Notes: generated by a model not told the origin, from the letters alone. Positions 46,144-58,043 are shown, numbered from the stretch's first letter. The stretch is DNA of 64,000 bases from Anisus vortex (GCA_949126835.1 OX421495.1:21707458-21771457), one strand, 5' to 3'. Program-made: numbers and translations.

Positions 46144-48272
46144 CAGGGGTCGGCAACCTTTTGCTAACAATGGGCTAAACTAGGATTGCTAAATCATTCA
46201 GGTTGCCCACAGCCTAAAAGTCATAAACTAGGATTGCTAAATCATTCAGGTTGCCCACAGCCTAAAAGTCAACATTTTTTAATAGGACAATTAATTTTAA
46301 CTCCGTAGCAAGAAAATACTTAAATAGTCTTATATTTAATAAAAATTAACGTGTTTGTGATTATCATCCTTTTTATTTGCATTTATATCAAATACAAAAT
46401 TATATTTCTAAACATTTATATTTATTTATTGTCTTAACTCTTAGCATTTGTTAGTGAAGATTGGGATTCAACACCTGATAATATTACAGTTAAAAAGTTA
46501 CCAGTAAGTTGTAAATACATGCATTGACTCATAAATATCATAAATTCCTGCACTAATAATACCCCTCAAAATCTTCTCCGCAAAAAGTTGACATTTGTTA
46601 AAATAGAAAAAATAATAGCTGGCAATAGTCTCCCCAGGCCGGGGTGACTCTGGCCACCCTACAAAAGATATCAAAACTAAATCAAAAACATTTCATATGA
46701 AATATATTCAGCTTTTTATCTCGAGGAATGATTTACATGATTTACAAGTGATTTTAGGTTTATAAGGTAACATCTGTTTAAGATATATTGATAAAAAGCT
46801 TTAAAGTGGACCAACGTTTTCACTTTAAATTTTGATCTCAGTTTAACTGAGATGTCCAATAATGTGTTTGATAATGTATATGTGAGAATAAATCTGAAAT
46901 TGACCATTTGTAATCATACAAACTGCGTAGTTAATGTCATGTTTTAAAATATACATATTAATCTTTAGTCATATAATATTTATATAATTTTCAAATATTT
47001 TTTTTTACAGTTTGATCATTTCAAAGCTATAGCCATTTATTGTTTTATATATATAAAAAAAAGAAACATATTAGAAATATTAGCTCAAATAAAACGGGTT
47101 ATTTATCTCCCTTTAATTAAAAAAACGTGTCCACATTTGATTCAATAGTGATGCCAAACAAGTTATGTTTTGTAATATCACAAATATTACTGACTCTTAA
47201 TTTTTTTCTAGATCTATATAAATCCAACAATATGGTTTTCATTATAAGATTTAATTATGAGTGGATTAAAATAATTTACGTTAAACAGCTGTAATAAACA
47301 TTTCCTGCAATAATTGTTTGTCCATTTAAGGAGTTGATATTTTAAACATGAATAATTACAGAAATTACTTAATATAGTACTAATAATTAAGTCTCTTATA
47401 TTTATTTAATTAATAATACAAATAATTTTGTTTTAGAATTGATTTTATTTATGTTTAATTAAAGTAGATGAGCATAAAAACTCGTTAAAATGTAGTTAGT
47501 CTGTATCAATTAATGATCGCCTTGTCTTATATGCAGTTCGTTAATTGTATAATGTCAGATACATATTTAGTCACGTCTGAGTAGCCTCTTTGTAGGCTTA
47601 AAACAGCTTTCATGTGCGTTAAAATCTGTTCACAAGTGTAAGTTAAACCAAAATCTAAAAGTAGAGCGAATGTCTAGCAGTTGAGAGAAGCAAGTGACTT
47701 TTCTTAGCAGCTTCCTTCCATATTTTTTCAGCAAATGGACATATTTGGATGCCGATTTTTCACATGTTTGAAATTCAACTTGCTGCATTTTAAAATCGCC
47801 AATATCCACTTAAAAAAGATCTACATCTAAGATGGTTGTAATAATATTAAACCTGTTAGGCTTGATGTGGTTTGAAAAAATGAGTCCATCAATTTGAAAG
47901 TCTTGCCTTTAATTAGAAAACTCCGCTTCGAGTGCTTCGAAGTACTTCTGAAAAAGCTCAACTATTTATCTAAAAATACATGCTTTAATTTAGTACATGT
48001 AATTAAATTTTTAAAATTTGATTTCACGGCAAGATATGTCCAGTTTCAATGAAAATCCATTCCAGTGGCCCTTCTAAATGCAAGGTCAATTCACTTAAAC
48101 GTGTCGCTGTGTCATTCAGAAACATCGACTTCCATTCAGTTATCCTCATTTAGAACCGGAAAATGTTGTTGTTTTTTATCTATAGAAAACACTTCGTGGC
48201 AGTCTCTCACGTGCCATTCAAAATTGCTCTGCGTTGCAAGTTTGGCAAGTGTGCCTTAGGTTGCGACCACTG
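46144..48272 (+). mobile_element. hAT-like element, copy 5 (2.13 kb, longest)
   Basis: Ends CAGGGGTCGGCAACCT and AGGTTGCGACCACTG. Flanks CTCTAGAT and CTCTAGAC match at 7 of 8 bases. A 46-bp direct duplication lies near its left end (46176-46270). It shares collinear blocks with copies 3 and 4 and is nearest to full length. It has no intact frame; the minus strand may hold a decayed transposase, unconfirmed. Confidence 0.8.
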
Positions 48273-48670
48273 CTCTAGACTAAGGAACAAATATCATTAG
48301 CCTTTACCAGGATCGAACTCGGAACCTTCCGTACGACATTCTTAGATCACCTTACCCCGTAAAGACACATAACACGACTAATGAAATACTTTATAACAAT
48401 AATAAGATGGCGGCTTGTTCTATTTTTAGAGCTTAAGCGTGGTTGTTTTTCGTGCGCAGCCAAAATTCGCTGTTCTAAATGATTCCTTAACGTGCATGAA
48501 GACTTCCGCTGTATACAGCTTTCGATTTTAATCCTAAATTTCCATTGCGGAAATCATAGCGAATTACTAAACCGGAAGTCTAGAGGACAGGGTGCCATCG
48601 GGAATTTCGAAACAGAGTGTTTTAAGGTATCAAATAGCAGAAATATCAAAGCAAGCGGTCGATCTTATTA
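48273..48670. other. spacer with SINE remnant and promoter-like motifs
   Basis: A degraded SINE B box on minus (near 48310), AAGATGGCGGC (YY1-like) near 48405 and CCGGAAGT (ETS-like) near 48572. A nine-codon frame from that ATG ends at once, so no gene is called. Confidence 0.3.
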
Positions 48671-48700
48671 GGGGCCGTCCATAAATTACGTCACACGATT
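48671..48700 (+). repeat. left terminal inverted repeat (30 bp)
   Basis: GGGGCCGTCCATAAATTACG followed by TCACACGATT; identical to the right end reverse complemented. Confidence 0.95.
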
Positions 48701-49200
48701 AGGGGGGGGGGAGGGGGGTCACGCATTTGTGATGATGTGTGACGAGGGGGGGAGGGGGGGTCTAAGATATCTGACGTCACATGAAAATGAATATTATACA
48801 TAGTTTATATATGTTTGTGCGCTATAGACTCCTATGCCGTTTGATCGATCGAGACAACCAAAAATGGACATTTACTCGCAACTTTGCGGAATAGAAAAAT
48901 TTAATTCATCACTTATGCTGCTGTTTTTTTAGATTTTGTATAAATGAAAGTATGCCATTTATGCATACATGAAAACTGTAATTAAAAAAAAAAGAAAAAG
49001 CTCCTCGCCGTAAAAGAGAGTAGCTTCCCTTCCATTCTGCTTTCATTAAGAGTGATGAACAGGAAACTTTGGGTTTTCCCGACTTTTTCTTTTGAATTGC
49101 TGCGCACTCTGTTGTTTTGTTTGCACTGTTGGTTTATACTGTACTTTTTTTTTTCTATATTTTTGATCTCGCTATTACTCTTTTAATTTTCTATATGTTT

Positions 49201-49235
49201 TGTATGGACACAGTGTGTCCACGTGTCAACTAGTT
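49201..49235 (+). repeat. dispersed repeat end, copy 2, inside the transposon
   Basis: TGTATGGACACA then CACGTGTCAACTAGT, matching 21350-21384. It suggests another element is nested in the transposon's 5' region, or that this is the end of a short repeat shared by both loci. Confidence 0.45.
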
Positions 49236-49797
49236 ACTATTAATAAGCATTGTAAATTAAAATTGTGATCGCATTGTTTCTTAGCTATTTTCGTATGATG
49301 ATCGCATCGCGAACGCGCCTAAATGCTAAAAATAAGTGAGAAAGCCCGGCAATCACTTTCGTGCATCCAAGGAAGGCTGACAACATGGCCGCCCGCATGG
49401 CTCAAGATGTTGACACTCTTTTCTATGTAGGCCTATCTTACTCTACATACAATATTTGAAATAATAGTTGAAATATTGAAACACATTATAATATATTTTA
49501 CATATAATAGTATACATTTATTGCCCTATACAAGAGTAAGAGAGACATCGCTTCTTAACTTGTGAGTAAACTTATATAATAAATACTTTAAATAAAAATA
49601 TTTATTTAATTACACTTCAAATAATCTAGACTAATATTATTATTATGTAAAGATATTTTTAAAAATTCCAATCACGTGGAAAAAAATATATGGAGGTCGA
49701 TATTATTCACATTACTTTTATAAAAAAAAAAAATTCAACTTTAATCTCACAAACATTATATAGTCTATTATTATTTTTTCTTTTGAAGAATTCACTG

Positions 49798-49935
49798 ATG
49801 GATAAAAGCAAAATGTTCCAGCGTCTTTTTGACGCGTATGTGCTGGCATATCCTACAAAGACCAGAAAGACTTGCCAAGAAGAGCTAGTTAAAAAATGGA
49901 ATGAAATAAAAAAAAGATGTAAATTTACAAGTTAA
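49798..49935 (+). CDS. transposase N-terminal part (out of frame with main ORF)
   Basis: Starts MDKSKMFQRLFDAYVL and runs through KTCQEELVKKWNEIKK before stopping at TAA 49933-49935. ATG 49798 is preferred because the upstream in-frame residues are AT-rich and follow a poly-A tract. A pyrimidine-rich stretch ending tttttcttttgaag lies just before it and could be a splice acceptor. The helical, Trp- and Lys-rich sequence could be a DNA-binding head. Continuation in the next frame after the A-run 49908-49915 would give DVNLQVKVDHWLQELK and lead into the main frame, so this looks like one protein broken by a one-base homopolymer change. Confidence 0.6.
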   Translation: MDKSKMFQRLFDAYVLAYPTKTRKTCQEELVKKWNEIKKRCKFTS

Positions 49936-49948
49936 AGTTGATCACTGG

Positions 49949-52189
49949 TTGCAAGAATTAAAGGCAATGTCCTCTACAAAAAAAGGATCACTTCTGACGT
50001 TTTGGGCAAAACAAACATCATCTGCTGATAAAGAAACGTCCAGTAATATGTCTGTGGAAAAAAATGAAAATTCTGAATTGCAGTCTGATAGACAAGTGGC
50101 CGATGCTCAGCCATCTCAGTCTGATGATTCAAAATCTGCTATCAGGTCAGCACCATCAAGAATTGCTACAGCCCAGTTGCATTTGCAGTCAGAGATTGAC
50201 ATTTTGAACTCAGATTTGGTCGGCTTGTATGAACGACAAAAACATGGAATGCTTACACAAGAACAGGACGCAGAACTCAAACAAAAGAAGAAGAAAAAGA
50301 ATGAACTGGAAAAGCAGCTCAGTAAGAAAAAGGATGATCAAAAAAGATCACAGAAAGCAAGAATTGAGAAAAAGAGAAAATTTAATGCTCTGATTGAAAG
50401 TAATCCAGAACTATTCGCATCTCTGAACGTCAGATCCAAGCCTGGTAGGCCAAGACTTGAGGAAGATCAAACATCATTACTGGAAACTATTGTGGATATA
50501 GCTATGCATGGATCAGCATCACACGAAAGAAGGCAGAGTGATGTGTACAGAAGCATAAAAACATTAGATCAACTCACTGAACAGTTAAAGATGGACGGAT
50601 TTACAATCAGTAGAAGTGGACTCTACCTTCGTCTTTTGCCAAAGCGCAGCTCATCTCTTGAAGGCCAACGTCATGTCTCAACAGTCCCAGTGAAGCTCAT
50701 TAGAGCACAGAATGATCGACATGCTAAACATATCGACGGTTTGTTTTGTACGGCAACAATAAGACGATTGGAAGAGTTGGCATCCATGCTAGGGCCAAAC
50801 GAAGTGTGCTTTGTGAGCCAAGATGATAAAGCTCGAGTGCCAATCGGGTTGACTGCTGCTAACAAGCAAAGTCCTTTGCTGATGCACGTTGAATACAGAG
50901 TCAGCTTGCCTGACCATGACTGGGTTGTGGCTGCAGGACACAAGCTAATTCCGTCGGTGTATGCTGGAATCCAAATTCAGTCCAACGGTTTAGGAAACCG
51001 AGAAGCTGTTGGTTATTCAGGACCGACTTACATTGCAATCAGATCTGGAAAACACTCTTCATCAACAGCATTCAGTCATGGACTCGATTTCAAGAAATTG
51101 CTTAGTCTCAAGGAATTTGATGTCATTACACGGAGTGGTATTGATCGCATGGTGAAACCAATTTTAGTGTTGACAGTTGATGGCGGCCCAGACGAGAACC
51201 CAAGATACGGAAAAGTTATTAAGGTTGCAGTCCACCACTTTCTTCAGTACGATTTTGATGCTGTATTCATCGCTGCCAATGCTCCAGGGAGAAGTTCGTT
51301 TAATAGGGTCGAAAGGAAAATGGCGCCACTCAGTAAGGAACTTACTGGGTTGATATTACCACATGACCACTATGGTAGTCACTTGAACGATAGAGGTGTT
51401 ACCATAGATGCTGATTTAGAAAAGAAGAATTTTCAGTTTGCAGGTAACACTCTAGCTGAAATTTGGTCACAGTTGGTAGTCGATAATTTTCCAACAGTGG
51501 CAGAATTCATCGACCCAACAGTCTCAGAGATCGATGAAGAACACCTGTTGTCTAAAGATCAAAAATGGTTTGACGTTCATGTACGAACAAGCCAATACTT
51601 AACTCAAATTGTAAAATGCACCAACAAAATGTGCTGTTCAAAACCAAGGAGTTCATATTTTAGTGTAATAACAGATAGATTTTTTCCACCTCCTTTACCA
51701 GTTTTTCAATCAGGCGAAGGTCTGAAAATTCCAGAACGAACAACAGATGGAGCGTGGCATAAGTTTCCATCTCTTTTTGCAGCACAAAGTCTGAAAGTGG
51801 ATGAGATCCTTCCTCGGTCATCAAATCCTTACCGTTCGCTTCCTTACGATTTGTACTGTCCCTCAATACAATCTGTGCTTAGCGATAGGATTTGCCAAAC
51901 ATGCCATTTGTACTTCGCTTCGATAGTCATGCTGCGCGCCCATTCCTCAACACACAAGCAGGAATCAATTATTCCTCCCAAACCTATCAGACCACAAAGA
52001 GTTGCTGCACGTAGGCAACGTGAACTAATGGTTATTATCGCAAATGAAGAAAATGGAGAGAGCGCTGAATGGATAGATGAAGAAGAGCTTGATTTGAATG
52101 GAATATCCATTCCAACTGATGAAGAGACCAATACTTTCCCCATTCATTCCACGAAGGAGCATTTTTCATCACCATGGGAGAATGCATGA
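49949..52189 (+). CDS. DDE-type transposase with C2H2 zinc finger
   Basis: Main frame, about 746 codons; the true start is probably upstream through the frameshift, or at an internal Met near 49967. Order seen: Ser/Lys-rich head; lysine-rich coiled-coil-like region (nt 50230-50420); an AT-hook-like KPGRPR (about 50440); a putative catalytic domain with SQDDKARVP (Asp at 50822-50827), LTVDGGPDENPR (Asp at 51179) and NRVERKMAPLS (Glu at 51311), giving about 118- and 44-residue spacings; a Cys cluster CTNKMCC (about 51616); and a C2H2 finger C-x2-C-x12-H-x3-H (51892-51953). The tail is acidic. The D-D-E assignment is my reading of motif pattern. I recall similar proteins in other invertebrates and fungi but know no formal family name. 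Intact main frame suggests recent activity. Confidence 0.8.
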   Translation: MQELKAMSSTKKGSLLTFWAKQTSSADKETSSNMSVEKNENSELQSDRQVADAQPSQSDDSKSAIRSAPSRIATAQLHLQSEIDILNSDLVGLYERQKHGMLTQEQDAELKQKKKKKNELEKQLSKKKDDQKRSQKARIEKKRKFNALIESNPELFASLNVRSKPGRPRLEEDQTSLLETIVDIAMHGSASHERRQSDVYRSIKTLDQLTEQLKMDGFTISRSGLYLRLLPKRSSSLEGQRHVSTVPVKLIRAQNDRHAKHIDGLFCTATIRRLEELASMLGPNEVCFVSQDDKARVPIGLTAANKQSPLLMHVEYRVSLPDHDWVVAAGHKLIPSVYAGIQIQSNGLGNREAVGYSGPTYIAIRSGKHSSSTAFSHGLDFKKLLSLKEFDVITRSGIDRMVKPILVLTVDGGPDENPRYGKVIKVAVHHFLQYDFDAVFIAANAPGRSSFNRVERKMAPLSKELTGLILPHDHYGSHLNDRGVTIDADLEKKNFQFAGNTLAEIWSQLVVDNFPTVAEFIDPTVSEIDEEHLLSKDQKWFDVHVRTSQYLTQIVKCTNKMCCSKPRSSYFSVITDRFFPPPLPVFQSGEGLKIPERTTDGAWHKFPSLFAAQSLKVDEILPRSSNPYRSLPYDLYCPSIQSVLSDRICQTCHLYFASIVMLRAHSSTHKQESIIPPKPIRPQRVAARRQRELMVIIANEENGESAEWIDEEELDLNGISIPTDEETNTFPIHSTKEHFSSPWENA

Positions 52190-52509
52190 TAAACATACAT
52201 TTTGTGTTTCTTTTATAATCTTAATTTTATTTTATTTTAACTGATTCTACTAAAGCATTAATTGTTTTTGCACAGGACATTAAATTATTGTTATAATTAC
52301 ACTTTTGATTTTTCTTTTGTGTAATACGAAATTCATTAATTACAAAACGATGACAAATAAAAGTAATTTGGAACCTGTAAACTAGCATTTTTAGAAATAT
52401 ATATTTTAGGGGGGGGGGTGCAGATTTTGTGATGTCATATTTGAGGGGGGGTCTGACTTTTTGTGACAATTTGTGACAAGGGGGGGAGGGGGGGTAAAAA
52501 ATCAGCCAA

Positions 52510-52539
52510 AATCGTGTGACGTAATTTATGGACGGCCCC
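52510..52539 (-). repeat. right terminal inverted repeat (30 bp)
   Basis: AATCGTGTGACGTAATTTAT followed by GGACGGCCCC, the exact inverse of the left end; TTA follows. Confidence 0.95.
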
Positions 52540-53262
52540 TTATAGTCTTTGCACTACTGTACCGATGTTTAAATAGGGTTCTAAGCTTTGTCCAAAAGAT
52601 GCACTTTTTGTTCAAAAAGTAATTCAACTATTTCAGTTCATATTTCTATCTACAATCGTACGAGTTCACGCCAAAAGGAAAGAAATAGAAATATTTTATT
52701 TATAACTACTAGGAAAGTTGAACTAAATAATCTCTGTGCCGTAATAAGGCGAAATAAAAAGAGAAAAAAACTTGTCCTCTATTTCCCCAAAATAATTCTT
52801 AAGACGAAAATGTTTTACCATTCAGGAATATCGACATCCTTGGGAATTAGGAACCTGACGGCTCAACACCTCCCCTCACCCCCACCTCCAGATCTCCCCC
52901 CATCCCCCCGTCATCCATCAAACCACTCTTGTTAAGGGTTGAAGATATTTAGACATTCCAATGATTATAGATTGCCCCAGTAATGGTTGGTTTTAAAGCC
53001 CAAATCTATGGGCAATAACTAGGGTCATAACCAAAATAGAAAGAAGAAGAAGAGAGAGAGAAAAAAAAAGGAAAAGGGGGAAAGTACTCTTGAAGATTTT
53101 TCTCGTTTTCATAAAAAAATATTTATCAGAAAAACGACGGAACAAATCTTGAGAACTCGTGGGGCTGTTGGAAAAATGGGAGGATTTAACGAGGGTATAG
53201 AAAAGATATTTTGGGGTGTTTTTTTGAATTTGGAAATTTGAAAGTGTTGTTTTTTCTTGTTT
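52540..53262. other. non-coding stretch
   Basis: C-rich run near 52868-52912, then AG-rich sequence. The 115-codon frame at 52588-52935 has no recognised motif. Confidence 0.35.
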
Positions 53263-56200
53263 GATTAAATAGTGTATAATAGAGATTAAATATAGTGTAT
53301 AATAGAGATTAAATAGAGTGTATAATAGAGATTAAATATAGTGTATAATAGAGATTAAATATAGTGTATAATAGAGATTAAATATAGTGTATAATAGAGA
53401 TTAAATATAGTGTATAATAGAGATTAAATATAGTGTATAATAGAGATTAAATATAGTGTATAATAGAGATTAAATATAGTGTATAATAGAGATTAAATAG
53501 AGTGTATAATAGAGATTAAATATAGTGTATAATAGAGATTAAATATAGTGTATAATGGAGATTAAATAGAGTGTATAATAGAGATTAAATATAGTGTATA
53601 ATAGAGATTAAATAGAGTGTATAATAGAGATTAAATAGAGTGTATAATAGAGATTAAATATAGTGTATAATAGAGATTAAATATAGTGTATAATAGAGAT
53701 TAAATATAGTGTATAATGGATATTAAATATAGTGTATAATAGAGATTAAATATAGTGTATAATAGAGATTAAATATAGTGTATAATAGAAATTAAATATA
53801 GTGTATAATAGAGATTAAATATAGTGTATAATAGAGATTAAATATAGTGTATAATAGAGATTAAATATAGTGTATAATAGAGATTAAATATAGTGTATAA
53901 TAGAGATTAAATATAGTGTATAATAGAGATTAAATATAGTGCATAATAGAGATTAAATATAGTGTATAATAGTGATTAAATATAGTGCATAATAGAGATT
54001 AAATATAGTGTATAATAGAGATTAAATAGAGTGTATAATAGAGATTAAATATAGTGTATAATAGAGATTAAATATAGTGTATAATAGAGATTAAATATAG
54101 TGTATAATAGAGATTAAATATAGTGTATAATAGAGATTAAATATAGTGTATAATAGAGATTAAATATAGTGTATAATAGAGATTAAATATAGTGTATAAT
54201 AGAGATTAAATATAGTGTATAATAGAGATTAAATATAGTGTATAATAGAGATTAAATATAGTGTATAATAGAGATTAAATATAGTGTATAATAGAGATTA
54301 AATATAGTGTATAATAGAGATTAAATATAGTGTATAATAGAGATTAAAAAATAGTGTATAATAGAGATCAAATATAGTGTATAATAGAGATCAAATATAG
54401 TGTATAATAGAGATAAAATATAGTGTATAATAGAGATTAAATATAGTGTATAATAGAGATTAAATATAGTGTATAATAGAGATTAAATAGAGTGTATAAT
54501 AGAGATTAAATAGAGTGTATAATAGAGATTAAATATAGTGTATAATAGAGATTAAATATAGTGTATAATAGAGATTAAATATAGTGTATAATAGAGATTA
54601 AATATAGTGTATAATAGAGATTAAATATAGTGTATAATAGAGATTAAATATAGTGTATAATAGAGATTAAATATAGTGTATAATAGAGATTAAATATAGT
54701 GTATAATAGAGATTAAATATAGTGTATAATAGAGATTAAATATAGTGTATAATAGAGATTAAATATAGTGTATAATAGAGATTAAATATAGTGTATAATA
54801 GAGATTAAATATAGTGTATAATAGAGATCAAATATAGTGTATAATAGAGATTAAATATAGTGTATAATAGAGATTAAATATAGTGTATAATAGAGATTAA
54901 ATATAGTGTATAATAGAGATTAAATATAGTGTATAATAGAGATTAAATATAGTGTATAATAGAGATTAAATATAGTGTATAATAGAGATTAAATATAGTG
55001 TATAATAGAGATTAAATATAGTGTATAATAGAGATTAAATAGTGTGTATAATAGAGATTAAATATAGTGTATAATAGAGATTAAATATAGTGTATAATAG
55101 AGATTAAATAGAGTGTATAATAGAGATTAAATATAGTGTATAATAGAGATTAAATATAGTGTATAATAGAGATTAAATAGAGTGTATAATGGAGATTAAA
55201 TATAGTGTATAATAGAGATTAAATATAGTGTATAATAGAGATTAAATAGAGTGTATAATAGAGATTAAATATAGTGTATAATAGAGATTAAATATAGTGT
55301 ATAATAGAGATTAAATATAGTGTATAATAGAGATTAAATAGAGTGTATAATAGAGATTAAATATAGTGTATAATAGAGATTAAATATAGTGTATAATAGA
55401 GATTAAATAGAGTGTATAATAGAGATTAAATATAGTGTATAATAGAGATTAAATATAGTGTATAATAGAGATTAAATAGAGTGTATAATAGAGATTAAAT
55501 ATAGTGTATAATAGAGATTAAATATAGTGTATAATAGAGATTAAATATAGTGTATAATAGAGATAAAATATAGTGTATAATAGAGATTAAATATAGTGTA
55601 TAATAGAGATTAAATATAGTGTATAATAGAGATTAAATATAGTGTATAATAGAGATAAAAAATATAGTGTATAATAGAGATTAAATATAGTGTATAATAG
55701 AGATTAAATATAGTGTATAATAGAGATTAAATATAGTGTATAATAGAGATTAAATAGAGTGTATAATAGAGATTAAATATAGTGTATAATAGAGATTAAA
55801 TATAGTGTATAATAGAGATTAAATATAGTGTATAATAGAGATTAAATAGAGTGTATAATAGAGATTAAATATAGTGTATAATAGAGATTAAATATAGTGT
55901 ATAATAGAGATTAAATATAGTGTATAATAGAGATTAAATATAGTGTATAATAGAGATTAAATATAGTGTATAATAGAGATTAAATAGAGTGTATAATGGA
56001 GATTAAATATAGTGTATAATAGAGATTAAATATAGTGTATAATAGAGATTAAATAGAGTGTATAATAGAGATTAAATATAGTGTATAATAGAGATTAAAT
56101 ATAGTGTATAATAGAGATTAAATATAGTGTATAATAGAGATTAAATAGAGTGTATAATAGAGATTAAATATAGTGTATAATAGAGATTAAATATAGTGTA

Positions 56201-56513
56201 TAATAGAGATTAAATAGAGTGTATAATAGAGATTAAATATAGTGTATAATAGAGATTAAATATAGTGTATAATAGAGATTAAATAGAGTGTATAATAGAG
56301 ATTAAATATAGTGTATAATAGAGATTAAATATAGTGTATAATAGAGATTAAATATAGTGTATAATAGAGATAAAATATAGTGTATAATAGAGATTAAATA
56401 TAGTGTATAATAGAGATTAAATATAGTGTATAATAGAGATTAAATATAGTGTATAATAGAGATTAAATATAGTGTATAATAGAGATTAAATATAGTGTAT
56501 AATAGAGATTAAT
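53263..56513 (+). repeat. 23-bp satellite, about 141 copies
   Basis: Unit tagtgtataatagagattaaata, with a common G variant (aaatagagtg for aaatatagtg) and rare A insertions. No long frame crosses it because every unit carries stops. Confidence 0.97.
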
Positions 56514-56775
56514 GAATTAATACGCAAGGATAGAAATGGGGATGGAAAAAATGAAATAGAAAGTAAGTCGAGTGAGAAAAAATGGAGATAGAGAGATGCA
56601 TAGAGAGAAAGTAACAGAGAGAAATATGACGGAGAAAATGGAATGAGAGTAAATGGTCAGTATTATAATTAATTACAAACATACAGAGAGTAGACAGTGG
56701 GATTAATGAACATTACGTCGTGATAAAGAAATGAATAAATAAAAGGTACGGAACACAAGACACAAATATAGACAC

Positions 56776-56823
<48 letters not shown>

Positions 56824-58043
56824 AGAAGTGAGAATGTGAGGGGGGGGGGTAAGTTGGGATAAAAAGCTAGCAATACAGGATGAGAGTTCATGCAGCTGGA
56901 AAGTTTTAGAAAGAAACAACTAAAGACAAAATGTACTGATGGAGAAAGTACAAGACAGAGTGAAGTTTATAATATATATATATATAGAAGCAGAGAGAGA
57001 GATAGTGTGTGTGTGAAGAAGAGATTGATGGAGAGTGAGAGAGACAGATGTAGACTAGTTTTAAAATGACTTTGAGTGTGTTTCTCGTGTGTTTTCGTCA
57101 TTAACCCGAGGCCCCACTTCTATATTTACAACTGTCCTTTTTTTCGTCGAATGGAATCTGACCTTGATAAAAGTAGCCAACGTTGAAAAGATAGATAGTT
57201 GACTAGAATACTAGAACAAAAAACAAATACAAAAAGAAAACAGCTGTAATGAACATCGATCTATGAATGGGAACTAACCCCCGTCAATATTTTATCCATT
57301 CGACCAGCAGGTGGGTCAACCAAGTGACCATTATCATCTTTGGTCCAATAAGGGGGGTATTTTGTACCAACGATGATTTGGCAATCGTATGGACCGCAGA
57401 GAAGACATTCTTCAGTGAATAATAAATACAATGAATATGAACATCAAGATGAGGACATGCTTTTCTGGGTAGGTTTGTCTGTGTCCGTGTCCGTCAGTGT
57501 TGTTTTGTGCGTGTGTGTTTGTGGATATTGTGCATTTTCTTAAATTTAAGTTTTTAGTTTCTGTTTAGGAAAGGGGACAGTCTTCAGGCTCTGCTTGGAA
57601 AAATTCTGGAGTTTTAATCGAAGCTTTGAACTCAAGATAAGATCTATTGGTCCGCTAGATCAACGCGTTCTATAGTACATCTATAAATAGATCTTTAAAT
57701 ACATAGAAACTATTCTTGTGAAATTCCCTTTTTAAGCATTTCCAAAAAAAAAAAGTCTCTACTTCATTGTTATCATTTGATCATAATGTATACCGGTAGG
57801 TTATACAATATATCATTTACATTTAACTTGGAAACAAATATTGGATATTTATCTACTTCACTTATCCACCTTAGTTATATGTATTCTTATTATTATATCT
57901 AAAACACTAAATTATACAATATTATATATGTAGTATAATATAAAAAGAAATAATATTACAAACTATAGTTTAAACTGTTGCTTTAAGATAAATATGGTCT
58001 TGAATCTGTGGGGGAAATGCCTTATATTGTCCAGCTATGCATA
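56514..58043. other. non-coding stretch with GA-rich microsatellites
   Basis: (GA)n at 56779-56818 and further GA/TA tracts to about 57050. No gene seen after that to 58043. Confidence 0.4.

Larger units (their letters stand above)
48671..52539 (+). mobile_element. complete DNA transposon with zinc-finger transposase (3869 bp)
   Basis: Perfect 30-bp terminal inverted repeats starting GGGGCCGTCCATAAATTACG are flanked by TTA on both sides (48668-48670 and 52540-52542), consistent with a 3-bp TTA duplication. Inside are G-rich subterminal repeats at both ends, about 1 kb of 5' non-coding sequence, a short frame (49798-49935), and a 746-codon main frame. Ends of this type are, from memory, widespread on invertebrate miniature elements. 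The 3-bp TTA/TAA target recalls PIF/Harbinger, but the protein does not look like a typical Harbinger transposase to me. Superfamily left open. Confidence 0.85.

Noticed and set aside
48405..48435. First exon starting ATGGCGGCTTGT
   Set aside because: The frame stops after nine codons with no donor before the stop; kept only as a promoter-like motif.
49389..49461. MAARMAQDVDTLFY frame as a 5' transposase exon
   Set aside because: Start context is good and it lies inside the transposon, but no donor gives a frame that joins ATG 49798 or its upstream sequence convincingly.
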